From: Syntrophales bacterium
GTDB lineage: Bacteria; Desulfobacterota; Syntrophia; Syntrophales; PHBD01
Reading direction: 5' to 3'
Length of the DNA stretch: 64,000 nucleotides
Assembly: GCA_035363115.1 (NCBI GenBank)
Contig: DAOSEM010000001.1
Span: 682,001-746,000 of the forward strand
A program made the translations under genes and the position numbers. The notes under the pieces were generated by a model. The model was given only the letters and a program-made list of their open reading frames with translations. It ran no database searches and was not told the origin of the DNA. This document shows, in pieces, positions 32,388-41,332 of the stretch (the stretch's first letter is position 1; each line of letters begins with the position of its first letter).

Positions 32388-34118
32388 ATGCGGCTATCGA
32401 CCCGGCAATCGCTTCCAGTCCTTCTTTGCGTCATCCTGACACTGGCCCTGGTGGCCGTCTACAGCCAGGTGCAGACCTTCAAGCTCATCCGCTACGACGA
32501 CACGGTCTATGTGGCCGAAAATCAGCGGGTTCTGGAGGGGTTATCCTGGGAAGGCGTCCAGTGGGCCTTCCGGAACGACGAAGCCGGTTTCTGGCACCCC
32601 CTGACCTGGCTGTCCCTGATGACGGATGCCCAATTCTACGGGCTCTGGGCCGGGGGATACCACCGGACGAATGCCCTCCTCCACCTGGGAAGCACCCTGC
32701 TCCTGTTCCTCTTTCTGTTCAAGGCTACCGGTGCCCCGGGGCGGAGCGCCGTCGTGGCAGCGCTGTTCGGCCTTCATCCCCTCAATGTGGAGCCGGTGGC
32801 CTGGGTGGCGCAGCGCAAGGACGTCCTCTCCATGTTCTTTGCCATGGCCGCCCTGCTGGCTTACGCTTTCTATGCGAAACGGCCCCGCGCGTCTCTCTAC
32901 CTCCCGGTCCTGGCGATCTATTCCCTGGGGCTGATGGCCAAGCCGATGATCGTGACCCTGCCGTGCGTGATGCTCCTCCTGGACGTCTGGCCCCTCCGGC
33001 GCCTGCGGTTATTCCGGCCGGCCGACCCCCTGGCGGAAGCGGAGAAGGGGTTCCCGGAAGTCCGTCTTTCCCGGGCACTCCTGGAAAAACTGCCCCTGCT
33101 CGTTCTCGCGGCGGCGGCCTCGGTCCTCGTCATCTTCACGGAGCAGAAAATCGGGGCCCTGTCCTCCCTGGATGCCGTTCCCATGACGGCCCGGATCACC
33201 AATGCCGTGGTCTCGTACGCCGTCTACCTGGGAAAGATGGTCTGGCCCGTGAACCTCGCCTTTTTCTATCCCCATCCGGTGACGATTTCCGCAGGCCCGC
33301 TCCTTCTTTCCCTGGCCGTCCTGGTTGCGGTCAGTACTTTTGTCGCCCTCAAGGGCCGACGTTTCCCCTATCTCCCGGTGGGGTGGCTGTGGTATCTGGG
33401 AGCGCTGGTGCCGATGATCGGGCTGATCCAGGTGGGCCCCCATGCCCTGGCGGACCGCTACACCTATCTGCCGATGATCGGCCTGTACCTGGCGATCGTC
33501 TGGGGCGTCGCGGACACGGCGGCGGCATGGAACGTCCGGAAGCCCTTCCTGCTCGGGACGTCCCTGATCCTGCTCACCGCCCTGGCCGCCGGTTCCTGGA
33601 TGCAGCTTGGGCACTGGCGGAACAGCTTCACCCTGTTCGGGCATGCCCTGAAGGTGACAAAGGGAAACTACATCGCTGAGAACAATCTCGGCCTGGCCTG
33701 GTATCACGAGGGAAACATGGATAAGGCGCTGTCCCATTTCCGGGCGTCCCTGGCGATCAACCCGGAGTATTCCCTCGTCTACAGCAACCTGGGGAGTGCG
33801 CTGTTTCACAAAGGCGAATACCGGGAGGCCGAGAAATACTTCCGGGAGGCGATTCGCCGCTTTCCTTCCGATGGCGGTTATCACAGCAACCTGGCCAGCG
33901 CGCTCTACCGGATGGGCTCCTACGAGGAGGCCGCCTCCGAATACCGCACGGCCCTTCGGTTGGGACACAAAAAGGCGGAAACCTACAGCGGCCTTGGGAT
34001 GGCCCTCCTGGAGCTGGGGCGGCGGGATGAGGCGGGACGGGCATTCGGCGATGCCCTCCGGATCGATCCCAGCCACGATCGGGCGCGCGAACAATGGAAC
34101 CGGCTGAGGGAGAAATGA
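32388..34118 (+). CDS. Multi-spanning membrane protein with C-terminal TPRs (TMTC/GT-C-like), copy 1
   Basis: A 576-residue protein with about ten membrane helices (residues 10-410) and at least three TPR units (residues 420-570: ENNLGLAWYHEGNMDKALSH, YSNLGSALFHKGEYREAEKY and similar). The first loop has the acidic pair RYDDTVYVAENQ, followed by AGFWHPLTWLSLMTDAQF, HPLNVEPVAWVAQRKDVLS and GLMAKPMIVTLPCVMLLLD. Order and topology match eukaryotic TMTC proteins and bacterial GT-C glycosyltransferases, where a loop-1 acidic pair binds the lipid-linked sugar. Two close paralogs follow. Position beside pilA suggests glycosylation of pilin or surface proteins. Activity is inferred from architecture only. 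Confidence 0.75.
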   Translation: MRLSTRQSLPVLLCVILTLALVAVYSQVQTFKLIRYDDTVYVAENQRVLEGLSWEGVQWAFRNDEAGFWHPLTWLSLMTDAQFYGLWAGGYHRTNALLHLGSTLLLFLFLFKATGAPGRSAVVAALFGLHPLNVEPVAWVAQRKDVLSMFFAMAALLAYAFYAKRPRASLYLPVLAIYSLGLMAKPMIVTLPCVMLLLDVWPLRRLRLFRPADPLAEAEKGFPEVRLSRALLEKLPLLVLAAAASVLVIFTEQKIGALSSLDAVPMTARITNAVVSYAVYLGKMVWPVNLAFFYPHPVTISAGPLLLSLAVLVAVSTFVALKGRRFPYLPVGWLWYLGALVPMIGLIQVGPHALADRYTYLPMIGLYLAIVWGVADTAAAWNVRKPFLLGTSLILLTALAAGSWMQLGHWRNSFTLFGHALKVTKGNYIAENNLGLAWYHEGNMDKALSHFRASLAINPEYSLVYSNLGSALFHKGEYREAEKYFREAIRRFPSDGGYHSNLASALYRMGSYEEAASEYRTALRLGHKKAETYSGLGMALLELGRRDEAGRAFGDALRIDPSHDRAREQWNRLREK

Positions 34119-35779
34119 GGGCTTCTTCCCCGTTCCCGCACGGGAGGGCCCTGGTCTTCCTCGCACTGGCGGCGCTGGTCCTGCTGTCCTTTCACGGCGT
34201 TCTCCGGAACGGGTTCATCCACTACGACGACCATGTCTATGTCACGGACAACCCGCATGTCATGGGAGGGCTGTCGGGCGAGGGGATCCGCTGGGCATTC
34301 AAGGCGACCGACGCGGGATTCTGGCACCCCCTGACCTGGCTGTCCCTCATGGCGGACGCCCAGTTGTTCCATTTTCATCCCGCCGGGTACCATGGGACGA
34401 ACCTGCTGCTGCATCTCCTCACAACGCTCCTCCTTTTCTCCGTTCTCTCCGGTCTGACCGGAAGGATCGGGCCGAGTGCCTTTGCGGCGGCCCTCTTCGG
34501 CGTCCATCCCATCCAGGTGGAGCCGGTGGCATGGGTGGCGGCCCGCAAGGACGTAATGAGCGCCTTCTTCTGGGTTGCCACCCTGGGGATCTACGGCTGG
34601 TATGCCCTCCGGCCGGGCCTGATGCGCTACGGAGCCTTGGCGGCGTTCTTTTTCCTGGGGTTGATGGCCAAACCCATGGTGGTCACCCTGCCTCTGGTTC
34701 TCCTCCTCCTCGATTTCTGGCCGCTGAAGCGCCTGGTAGCCGGAGGGGGGAAACAAAATGTCGCACCGGAAGCGGGACGGCGCTTTCGCCCCGTTTCCTG
34801 GAAGGCGGCGCTGCTGGAGAAGATGCCCCTGCTGGCGATGGCCGCGGGTGTCGTCGCCGTCACCTTCTTCGCCGAGGCCAAGACAGGCGCCTTGAAGCCC
34901 TTGGAGGCGTTTCCCCTTTCCGACCGCCTCGGAAACGCCCTCGTTTCGTACGCGCGGTACCTGGGACACGTGCTCTGGCCGTCCGACCTGTCCATCCATT
35001 ATGCCCATCCCGGAAGCTGGCCGCTGTGGGCGACCGCCGGATCCGCCGTCTTCCTGGCGGTCGTTACCCTGGCCGTTCTGAAGGCTTTCCGCAATCGTCC
35101 CTATCTCGCGACGGGCTGGTTCTGGTTCCTGATCGTCCTGCTTCCCGTCATCGGGATCGTACAGATCGGTTCCCATGCCATGGCGGACCGCTATGCCTAC
35201 ATCCCCTCCATCGGGTTGTTCCTGATGGTGGCCTGGGGAGGGACGGACCTGATCCGAACCCGGTTTTCTCCGCGAGCCGGAATGCTCTTCGTTGCCGCCG
35301 CTGTCGTTCTGCTGGCGATCCTGGCAGTGGTCAGCCGAAGCCAGGTGGATGTCTGGCGGGACGCCGTCTCCGTCTTCCGTCATGCCGCCCGGGTGGAACC
35401 GCACAACGCCCTGGTGCAGAACAACCTGGGGGCCGCCCTGACACGGGCCGGCAAAGGCGCCGAGGCGGTCGGACCCCTGCGGGAGGCACTGAAAATAAGA
35501 CCGGATTACGCGGAAGCGGCCTTCAACCTGGGAGTCGTGCTGGCAGAGAAAGGGGATCGGAATGAGGCGGTCTTGTGGTATGACAGGGCCCTGAAGATCC
35601 ATCCGCGTTTTGCGGAGGCATACAACAACAAGGGGATCCTGTCTGCTCAAAGCGGCCGTTTCGGCGAAGCGGCCGGGTTCTTCCGGAAGGCGCTGGATAT
35701 CAGGCCCGATTACCGGGATGCCCGGTTGAATCTGGAGCGCGTGACGGCGGAGGCAGGCGCCGACCGGAACGTCCGGTAA
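34115..35779 (+). CDS. Multi-spanning membrane protein with C-terminal TPRs (TMTC/GT-C-like), copy 2
   Basis: A 554-residue paralog of the previous gene. It has the same loop-1 motif (IHYDDHVYVTDN), AGFWHPLTWLSLMADAQLF, HPIQVEPVAWVAARKDVMSA and LMAKPMVVTLPLVLLLLDFW, then helices to about residue 420 and three TPR units (NNLGAALTRAGKGAEAVGPL, FNLGVVLAEKGDRNEAVLWY, NNKGILSAQSGRFGEAAGFF). The ATG at 34115 overlaps the upstream stop by four bases, so the genes are translationally coupled; an ATG seven codons earlier is less likely. Function as for copy 1, not necessarily the same substrate. Confidence 0.75.
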   Translation: MRASSPFPHGRALVFLALAALVLLSFHGVLRNGFIHYDDHVYVTDNPHVMGGLSGEGIRWAFKATDAGFWHPLTWLSLMADAQLFHFHPAGYHGTNLLLHLLTTLLLFSVLSGLTGRIGPSAFAAALFGVHPIQVEPVAWVAARKDVMSAFFWVATLGIYGWYALRPGLMRYGALAAFFFLGLMAKPMVVTLPLVLLLLDFWPLKRLVAGGGKQNVAPEAGRRFRPVSWKAALLEKMPLLAMAAGVVAVTFFAEAKTGALKPLEAFPLSDRLGNALVSYARYLGHVLWPSDLSIHYAHPGSWPLWATAGSAVFLAVVTLAVLKAFRNRPYLATGWFWFLIVLLPVIGIVQIGSHAMADRYAYIPSIGLFLMVAWGGTDLIRTRFSPRAGMLFVAAAVVLLAILAVVSRSQVDVWRDAVSVFRHAARVEPHNALVQNNLGAALTRAGKGAEAVGPLREALKIRPDYAEAAFNLGVVLAEKGDRNEAVLWYDRALKIHPRFAEAYNNKGILSAQSGRFGEAAGFFRKALDIRPDYRDARLNLERVTAEAGADRNVR

Positions 35780-35797
35780 GGGGGAGTGGGTTCTGAC

Positions 35798-38137
35798 GTG
35801 AAAGAGACACCGGATATTCGTGGCGGCCTTTGGGATGCCTTCACCTGGCGCCATGCCCTGTTCGTCTTCCTGGTCCTGACCGTTGCCCTGTTTACCGATG
35901 TTCTCTTCACGGGCGACGACGTCATTCTCTCGGCGAAGTACCTGGACCTGTATTCCGGGGAGATGTCGGGGCTGGAATACCAGTTGCGCGAGCTGGCCCG
36001 GGGAAACCTGCCGCTCTGGAATCCCCATGTCTTCTCGGGGACGCCGAACCTGTCCACACCTCTTTATCCCTCCATCCTGCTCGGCCTGGTACTCCCGCTG
36101 GCCAAGGCCATCAACGTGCAGATCGCGCTGCATGTCTTCCTGATCGGCTTCTCGATGTACCTCTGGGCGGCCTATCGTGGGCTTCATCCCCTGGCCTCGC
36201 TGGCAAGCGGCGTCCTGCTCATGTTCTCCGGCTCTTTCTATCTTCACATCTTTGCCGGGCATATGGGTAATCTCTTCGCCATGGCGTGGGTTCCCCTGCT
36301 TTTCCTGGCGGTGGACGCCGTTCTGGATCGTCCGGCTCCCGCTGCGGTGGCAGGCGGAGCGGTCGTTACGGCCCTGCAGATCCTCACGTGCCAGTACCAG
36401 TATGTCTATTATACGGCACTGGCCATGTCCCTGTACGTTGCCCTCCATATCCGTTTCGCTCCCGAGGGCAAGAGGTGGAAGGCCATGGCCGCCCTGTGCG
36501 GAATCCCGGCGGGAGCGGTCGCCCTGAGCGCGTTTCATCTCTTTCCCAGCCTGGCGGCAGGCGCGGAGAGCGTCCGTTCGGCCGGGGTGTCTTACGAATT
36601 CGCAGCGATGTTCAGCCTGCCCCCGGAAAACCTGTTGACGCTGGTGATCCCGTTCTTCTTCGGGGACATGACCACGATCCCTTACTGGGGCCGCTGCTAC
36701 CTCTGGGAGATGTGCCTCTTCACCGGCGCCGCCGGGCTGGTGCTGGCGGTATACGGGGCCGTCTGCGGCGGGAAGGATCAAAAACGGCATGCCCTGCCGC
36801 TGGTGCTGATCATGGCCGTCATGGCCCTCGGGGCGCACACCCCCCTGTTTTCTCTCCTGTACGGGTGGCTGCCCGGGTTCAGCTCCTTTCGAGGGACCTC
36901 GAAATTCGCATTCCAGGCGGTGGTCTTCCTGGCCCTCCTGTCCGGAATCGGCCTGGACGCCCTGATCCGCCGCCGGGCATTCCCCGGGGCCGGGATTCTG
37001 CTGGTGTGCCTGGCGGGTTTTGGTCTCCTGGCCTCCTCTCTCTGGCTGTTCCATGCCTCTTCGAACGGAACGGCGGATGGGTTCTGGACGCGGCTGGTCC
37101 TGGGGATTGCCGGGACAGGGGAGTCCTACCTGCCGGCGGCGCTGTATCGGGACCCGGCATTCGTGGCGCAGGCGGCGGGCTTCGCCGCCCGGAGCGTCCT
37201 GGCGGCGTCGATGGTCCTGCTGGTCACGGCCCTCCTGCTCCGGATCGCCCGGACGGATGTCCGGGCCGTCTGTCTTCTCCTGGTCCTGGTCGCGCTGGAG
37301 GGATTCGTCTTTGCCTGGATCAGCCGCCCCGTGTTTCACTACCGGGAGACGCGCATCCCGCAGCTCCGGGAATTCTATGCATCCAGGACCGGGGATTACC
37401 GGGTGCTCAACCGGGTGCACCCCAACTCGGCCATGTCGACGGGGAGCCGGGACATCTGGGGGTACGGGCCGATGGTCCTGAAACGGTACGCCGAGTTCAT
37501 GGCCGTCACGCAGGGTGTGAACCCCGACCGGGCGTCGACCTACCTGCCCCTGCACACGTACCATCCGCTCTGGGATCTCCTGGGGCTCCGCTTCATCCTG
37601 CTTCCGGCCGGGGAAGGGATTTCCGTCCGGGAAATGGATACCGGCCTCCCGAGGGTCCGGCTGCTGGCGGACTGGAAGGCGGCGAAGACGCGAAACGAGG
37701 CGCTGGCCCTCTTGTCGGAGCCGTCCTTCGATCCCCGGAGGACCGCGATCCTGGAGGATCCTCCGGGTTTCCCGGCGGGTTCGCCCCCGCCTGCCGGGGA
37801 TTGCTCCATCCGGGATGACGGAAGCAGCCGCAGGGTGGTCACGGCCAGAACGGACCGGCCGGCAATCCTGGTCATCGCGGAGAATTACAGCGCCGGCTGG
37901 CGGATCGAGCCGCTAGGGAAACACACCGCGGCACCGTACAGGATCGTACCGGCCGACCACACGCTGATGGCGGTTTCCCTGCCCCCGGGAGAGCATGCCT
38001 TTGCGCTCCGGTACAGTCCGCGCTCGTTTCTCGCGGGGGCGTGGATTTCCGTGACGGCGTGGACGGTCCTGGCCTTCTGGAGCGTGTGGAGGGGAGTCCT
38101 CCGCCGCCGCAGGGCCCGGACGGGAAGAGGGACATGA
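35798..38137 (+). CDS. YfhO-like large membrane protein
   Basis: A protein of about 779 residues with 12 or more membrane helices and a soluble C-terminal beta domain before the last helix. The first loop reads LFTGDDVILSAKYLDLYSGE, then NLPLWNPHVFSGTPNLSTPL, typical of YfhO-family proteins, which in Gram-positives help glycosylate lipoteichoic acid. The C-terminal part has VIAENYSAGWRIEPLG and HAFALRYSPRSFLAGAWISV. The GTG at 35798 with GGGGAG upstream is used; a GTG at 35786 lies within the ribosome binding site itself. It sits between TMTC-like copies 2 and 3 and overlaps copy 3 by four bases, so it belongs to the same glycosylation-like unit. Confidence 0.75.
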   Translation: MKETPDIRGGLWDAFTWRHALFVFLVLTVALFTDVLFTGDDVILSAKYLDLYSGEMSGLEYQLRELARGNLPLWNPHVFSGTPNLSTPLYPSILLGLVLPLAKAINVQIALHVFLIGFSMYLWAAYRGLHPLASLASGVLLMFSGSFYLHIFAGHMGNLFAMAWVPLLFLAVDAVLDRPAPAAVAGGAVVTALQILTCQYQYVYYTALAMSLYVALHIRFAPEGKRWKAMAALCGIPAGAVALSAFHLFPSLAAGAESVRSAGVSYEFAAMFSLPPENLLTLVIPFFFGDMTTIPYWGRCYLWEMCLFTGAAGLVLAVYGAVCGGKDQKRHALPLVLIMAVMALGAHTPLFSLLYGWLPGFSSFRGTSKFAFQAVVFLALLSGIGLDALIRRRAFPGAGILLVCLAGFGLLASSLWLFHASSNGTADGFWTRLVLGIAGTGESYLPAALYRDPAFVAQAAGFAARSVLAASMVLLVTALLLRIARTDVRAVCLLLVLVALEGFVFAWISRPVFHYRETRIPQLREFYASRTGDYRVLNRVHPNSAMSTGSRDIWGYGPMVLKRYAEFMAVTQGVNPDRASTYLPLHTYHPLWDLLGLRFILLPAGEGISVREMDTGLPRVRLLADWKAAKTRNEALALLSEPSFDPRRTAILEDPPGFPAGSPPPAGDCSIRDDGSSRRVVTARTDRPAILVIAENYSAGWRIEPLGKHTAAPYRIVPADHTLMAVSLPPGEHAFALRYSPRSFLAGAWISVTAWTVLAFWSVWRGVLRRRRARTGRGT

Positions 38138-39813
38138 GGATTCGGCTTCGGAATAGCGACGGATTTCGGGGTGCGGGGATGCTCGGCGGGGGAGTCGAGA
38201 CCGCCCTGGCGCTGTCGCTGTTTCTCCTGGTCCTGATCGTTTTCGGCCAGACCGGCGGTTTTGGGTTTATCCATTTCGACGACAACGTTTACGTGACCGG
38301 AAACGCCCATGTCCGCTCCGGCCTGACGGGTCCCTCGGTCGCCTGGGCCTTCTCAACCCTTGATGCGGGATTCTGGCACCCCCTGACCTGGCTTTCCCTG
38401 ATGCTGGATGTCCAGTTGCATGGAGACTGGGCGGGCGGATTCCACTGGACGAATGTCCTGTTCCACGGACTGTCCACGGTGATTCTGTTCCTGGCGCTGT
38501 GCCGTATGACCGGAGCCCCGTGGCGGAGCGCCTTCGTGGCGGGGCTCTTCGCCGTTCACCCGCTCCACGTCGAATCCGTGGCCTGGGTCGCCGAGCGGAA
38601 GGACGTCCTCTGCGGCTTTTTCTGGATGACCGCCCTGGCGGTCTATGCCTGGTACGCGCTCCGTCCCGGTCCCTGGCGGTATGGACTCCTCCTGGCCGTA
38701 TTCCTTCTCGGGCTGATGGCCAAGCCGATGATCGTGACGCTGCCGTTCGTCCTCCTGCTCCTCGATGCCTGGCCCCTCCGCCGCGATGAGGCCACCCTGG
38801 GGATCGTGGGCAGAAGGGAATTCAGCAGGGTCTCCTGGGGGCGACTGATTCTGGAAAAGGTCCCGCTCTTGGCGATCTCCGCCGGATTTTCCATCCTGGC
38901 CTACCAGGCCGAATTTCGGGCGGGGGCACTCGGCCCGGACGCCGTCTATCCCCTGGCAGACCGGATTGCCAATGCCCTGGTCTCCTATACCGCCTATCTC
39001 CGGCACCTCTTCTTGCCGACGGGCCTGGCTCCCTTCTACCCGCATCCGGGCCAATGGCCGGCCGGACAGGTGCTCCTCTCCGGGGTTGTCCTGGCGGCGA
39101 TCAGCATTGCCGTCTTTGCCCTGGCGAGGCGCCGTCCCTGGTTGGGCGTCGGCTGGCTCTGGTACCTGGGAACCCTGGTGCCCGTGAGCGGGATCGTCCA
39201 GATCGGGAACATCGCCATGGCGGACCGGTTCATGTACATTCCCCTGGTCGGTCCCGCCATCATGCTGGCCTGGGGGGCTTCGGGCGGGTCCGGACGGCCC
39301 GGCGCAGGCCGGAGGATCGCCGTTCCGGCCGGGATTCTCATCCTGGCCGCCTGTGCCCTGCTTTCCTGGTATCAGGCCTCCCACTGGAAAAGCACGGAGA
39401 CGCTCTTCCGGCACACCCTGGAGGTGACGGAGCGAAACGACAAGGCACACCACGCCCTGGGGCTGGCCCTTCACGAGCGGGGCCTCTCCATCGATGCAAT
39501 CCGCCATCTGGAGGCCTCCCTGGCACTGCGGGAAGATGCCCGGGCCAGAAACGACCTTGGCGTTGCGCTGATGGGGGCGGGGCGTCTCAAGGATGCGGAG
39601 GCACAATTCCGGAAGGTGGTTGTCCTTCGGCCCGCTGTAGCGAAATACTGGAACAACCTGGGTGCCGCCGTGGCCTCGCAGGACCGCCCGTCCGAGGCGG
39701 TTCCCCTGTTCCGGGAGGCATTGCGGCTTCAACCGGATTACCGGGAGGCCCGGCGAAACCTGGAGCAGGCCCTGGTCGTGCCGCCAGGCGCCTCTCCCTC
39801 GCACCGCCGGTAA
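38134..39813 (+). CDS. Multi-spanning membrane protein with C-terminal TPRs (TMTC/GT-C-like), copy 3
   Basis: A 559-residue third paralog. Motifs: FIHFDDNVYVTGN in loop 1, AGFWHPLTWLSLMLDVQLHG, HPLHVESVAWVAERKDVLCG and LMAKPMIVTLPFVLLLLDAW. TPR units follow near residues 445-550 (HHALGLALHERGLSIDAIRH, NDLGVALMGAGRLKDAEAQF, NNLGAAVASQDRPSEAVPLF). The ATG at 38134 overlaps the YfhO-like stop by four bases. The DNA coding the AGFWHPLTWLSLM block is nearly identical in the three copies, pointing to fairly recent duplication or strong constraint. Confidence 0.75.
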   Translation: MRIRLRNSDGFRGAGMLGGGVETALALSLFLLVLIVFGQTGGFGFIHFDDNVYVTGNAHVRSGLTGPSVAWAFSTLDAGFWHPLTWLSLMLDVQLHGDWAGGFHWTNVLFHGLSTVILFLALCRMTGAPWRSAFVAGLFAVHPLHVESVAWVAERKDVLCGFFWMTALAVYAWYALRPGPWRYGLLLAVFLLGLMAKPMIVTLPFVLLLLDAWPLRRDEATLGIVGRREFSRVSWGRLILEKVPLLAISAGFSILAYQAEFRAGALGPDAVYPLADRIANALVSYTAYLRHLFLPTGLAPFYPHPGQWPAGQVLLSGVVLAAISIAVFALARRRPWLGVGWLWYLGTLVPVSGIVQIGNIAMADRFMYIPLVGPAIMLAWGASGGSGRPGAGRRIAVPAGILILAACALLSWYQASHWKSTETLFRHTLEVTERNDKAHHALGLALHERGLSIDAIRHLEASLALREDARARNDLGVALMGAGRLKDAEAQFRKVVVLRPAVAKYWNNLGAAVASQDRPSEAVPLFREALRLQPDYREARRNLEQALVVPPGASPSHRR

Positions 39814-39867
39814 TCACCCTCATTCCTTCTGCACGGAAATGAATAGACGGGGAAGTATTCCGCTCCT

Positions 39868-41115
39868 TCAGGAAGCGGTTCCGGATGCGTTGTGCCTCTT
39901 TGCAAGGCAGGCGAGGACCGTCCGGAGGACCTCCTCTACCATGATGACCTGCATGCACCGGCCGTCAAGGCAGGGGGAAAAGCGGTGGTTGAAGGCGTTC
40001 ACACAGGGGCTGCAGGCGAGCTTCGCGTAGATCGTATGGGGCCGCCCTCCGATGGCGCCGAAGAGACGGGGTGTTTCCGGTCCGAAGAGGACCACGTTGT
40101 CGATGTCCGTCATGGAGGCGAAATGGCCGGGGCCGCTGTCGTTGGTCACCAGGACGTCGGCGAGCGTGTACAGGACCAGGAGTTCCCGGAGCGTCGTCTT
40201 TCCGGCCAGCGATACGGCCCGGCTTGATCCGATCCGGGAGCACAGATTCTCCGCCGCCGCCGCCTCCGAGGGGGCTCCGGTTATGATCAGTCTCGCATCC
40301 GGCCTTGCCTCCAGGATTTTCCGCCCGAGATCGAAAAAGTTTTCCAGGGACCATTTCCGCAGGGGAAGAAGATCGCCGGCGTTGGGATTCAGGAGAACCA
40401 GCGGGCCACTTTCCGCCGTTTGGGGCATTTCCGAGAGGCGCTTCTTCAGGCGTCCGGTTTCCTCTGCTGTCGGCCGGAAACAGGGGGCCGTGACCGCGAG
40501 GTCTCCTTCGGGGACCTTGGACAGCGGGATCTCCCCCGACTCCCTCTCCAGCGCGTCCACCAGGAGAAGATAGGCCTTTGCCGTGTGAAGGTAAGGATTG
40601 TACTGCACCCGGTGGGTCATCAGGTCACCCCGGTAGGGGGCCTCGCTGGTGAAGCGGTGGAGGCCGACCCGCCGTTCCGCTCCCGTCAGGAACGAAATGA
40701 TCGCCGAGGCACGGGCAAAGAACTCGAGATCTACCGTCGCGTCGATCCCCAGCCTCCGGATCCGGATCAGGGCGGCCAGGATATCCCGCGTGAAGGTCGG
40801 GAAGTCCCTGTTCCGGATGACGAGCACGTTCTCCTCCGGCAGGAGGTCCAGGATAAACAGGATCTCCCGGTTCTCCTCGAAGACCATGAAATAGACGTTT
40901 TCCCGGCCGGCCCGTTCGATGGCCCGCCGGATGGCGCTGTAGGCCAGGACCGTCGCCCCCTGTTCGATGAGCTTGATGAAGAGGATTTTCCTTGCGGGCG
41001 AAGGGGAAGCGGCGCGTGGCTTGAATGCGTCCAGCAGACGCCGCAGCGCTGTGAGGATGAAGCAGATCCCTTTTCCCGTCCAAACGTCAATGATCCGTAT
41101 CGTTTCCGCTTTCAA
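39868..41115 (-). CDS. Family 9 glycosyltransferase (heptosyltransferase-like)
   Basis: A 415-residue GT-B enzyme of family GT9, which adds heptose or a related sugar to LPS core or another surface glycan. The N-domain has ILFIKLIEQGATVLAYSAIR and VYFMVFEENREILFIL; the C-domain has VLLNPNAGDLLPLRKWSLEN and the nucleotide-sugar loop VLVTNDSGPGHFASMTDIDN, then VVLFGPETPRLFG. The end has several Cys (CSPCVN, CLDGRCM), seen in some family members. The TTG at 41115 follows AGGAG by seven bases; ATGs further upstream lack this. It converges with TMTC-like copy 3 with 54 bases between stops and probably serves the same surface-glycan locus. Confidence 0.82.
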   Translation of the reverse strand: MKAETIRIIDVWTGKGICFILTALRRLLDAFKPRAASPSPARKILFIKLIEQGATVLAYSAIRRAIERAGRENVYFMVFEENREILFILDLLPEENVLVIRNRDFPTFTRDILAALIRIRRLGIDATVDLEFFARASAIISFLTGAERRVGLHRFTSEAPYRGDLMTHRVQYNPYLHTAKAYLLLVDALERESGEIPLSKVPEGDLAVTAPCFRPTAEETGRLKKRLSEMPQTAESGPLVLLNPNAGDLLPLRKWSLENFFDLGRKILEARPDARLIITGAPSEAAAAENLCSRIGSSRAVSLAGKTTLRELLVLYTLADVLVTNDSGPGHFASMTDIDNVVLFGPETPRLFGAIGGRPHTIYAKLACSPCVNAFNHRFSPCLDGRCMQVIMVEEVLRTVLACLAKRHNASGTAS

Positions 41116-41223
41116 AGGGTCACTCCTGCATCGAGCCGGGGTTAGGCAAGGTTGAAGGCCCGGCGGCTGCTTGCGCCTTTCATAAGGGAATCCTTGAGGA
41201 AAAGCAATCGCGAACATTTTCGC

Positions 41224-41252
41224 TTGACAGCACCGGATCAATCGGGTAGACG
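41224..41252 (+). promoter_or_regulatory. Candidate promoter of the TetR/beta-oxidation operon
   Basis: TTGACA (41224-41229) with TAGACG 17 bases later (41247-41252). The -10 is poor, but it lies ten bases before a perfect palindrome that could bind the TetR protein encoded next. Confidence 0.4.
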
Positions 41253-41261
41253 GTTCACGAA

Positions 41262-41276
41262 CTGACCATCGGTCAG
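41262..41276. promoter_or_regulatory. Palindromic operator candidate for the TetR regulator
   Basis: CTGACC ATC GGTCAG is a perfect 6-base inverted repeat around a 3-base centre, 56 bases before the TetR start codon. A further TGACCG lies at 41281-41286. TetR-family fatty-acid regulators commonly bind such GACC/GGTC palindromes. Confidence 0.55.
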
Positions 41277-41332
41277 TAAATGACCGTTATTCACAGGCAG
41301 GACTTGCGGTCATTCATCTCCGGGGAAACAGC

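Noticed and set aside
33983..37564. 1193-codon open frame on the minus strand
   Set aside because: It covers the TMTC-like copy 2 and most of the YfhO-like gene in antisense. The translation is rich in Gln, Arg, Gly and Pro without hydrophobic core patterns, so it is a compositional artefact.
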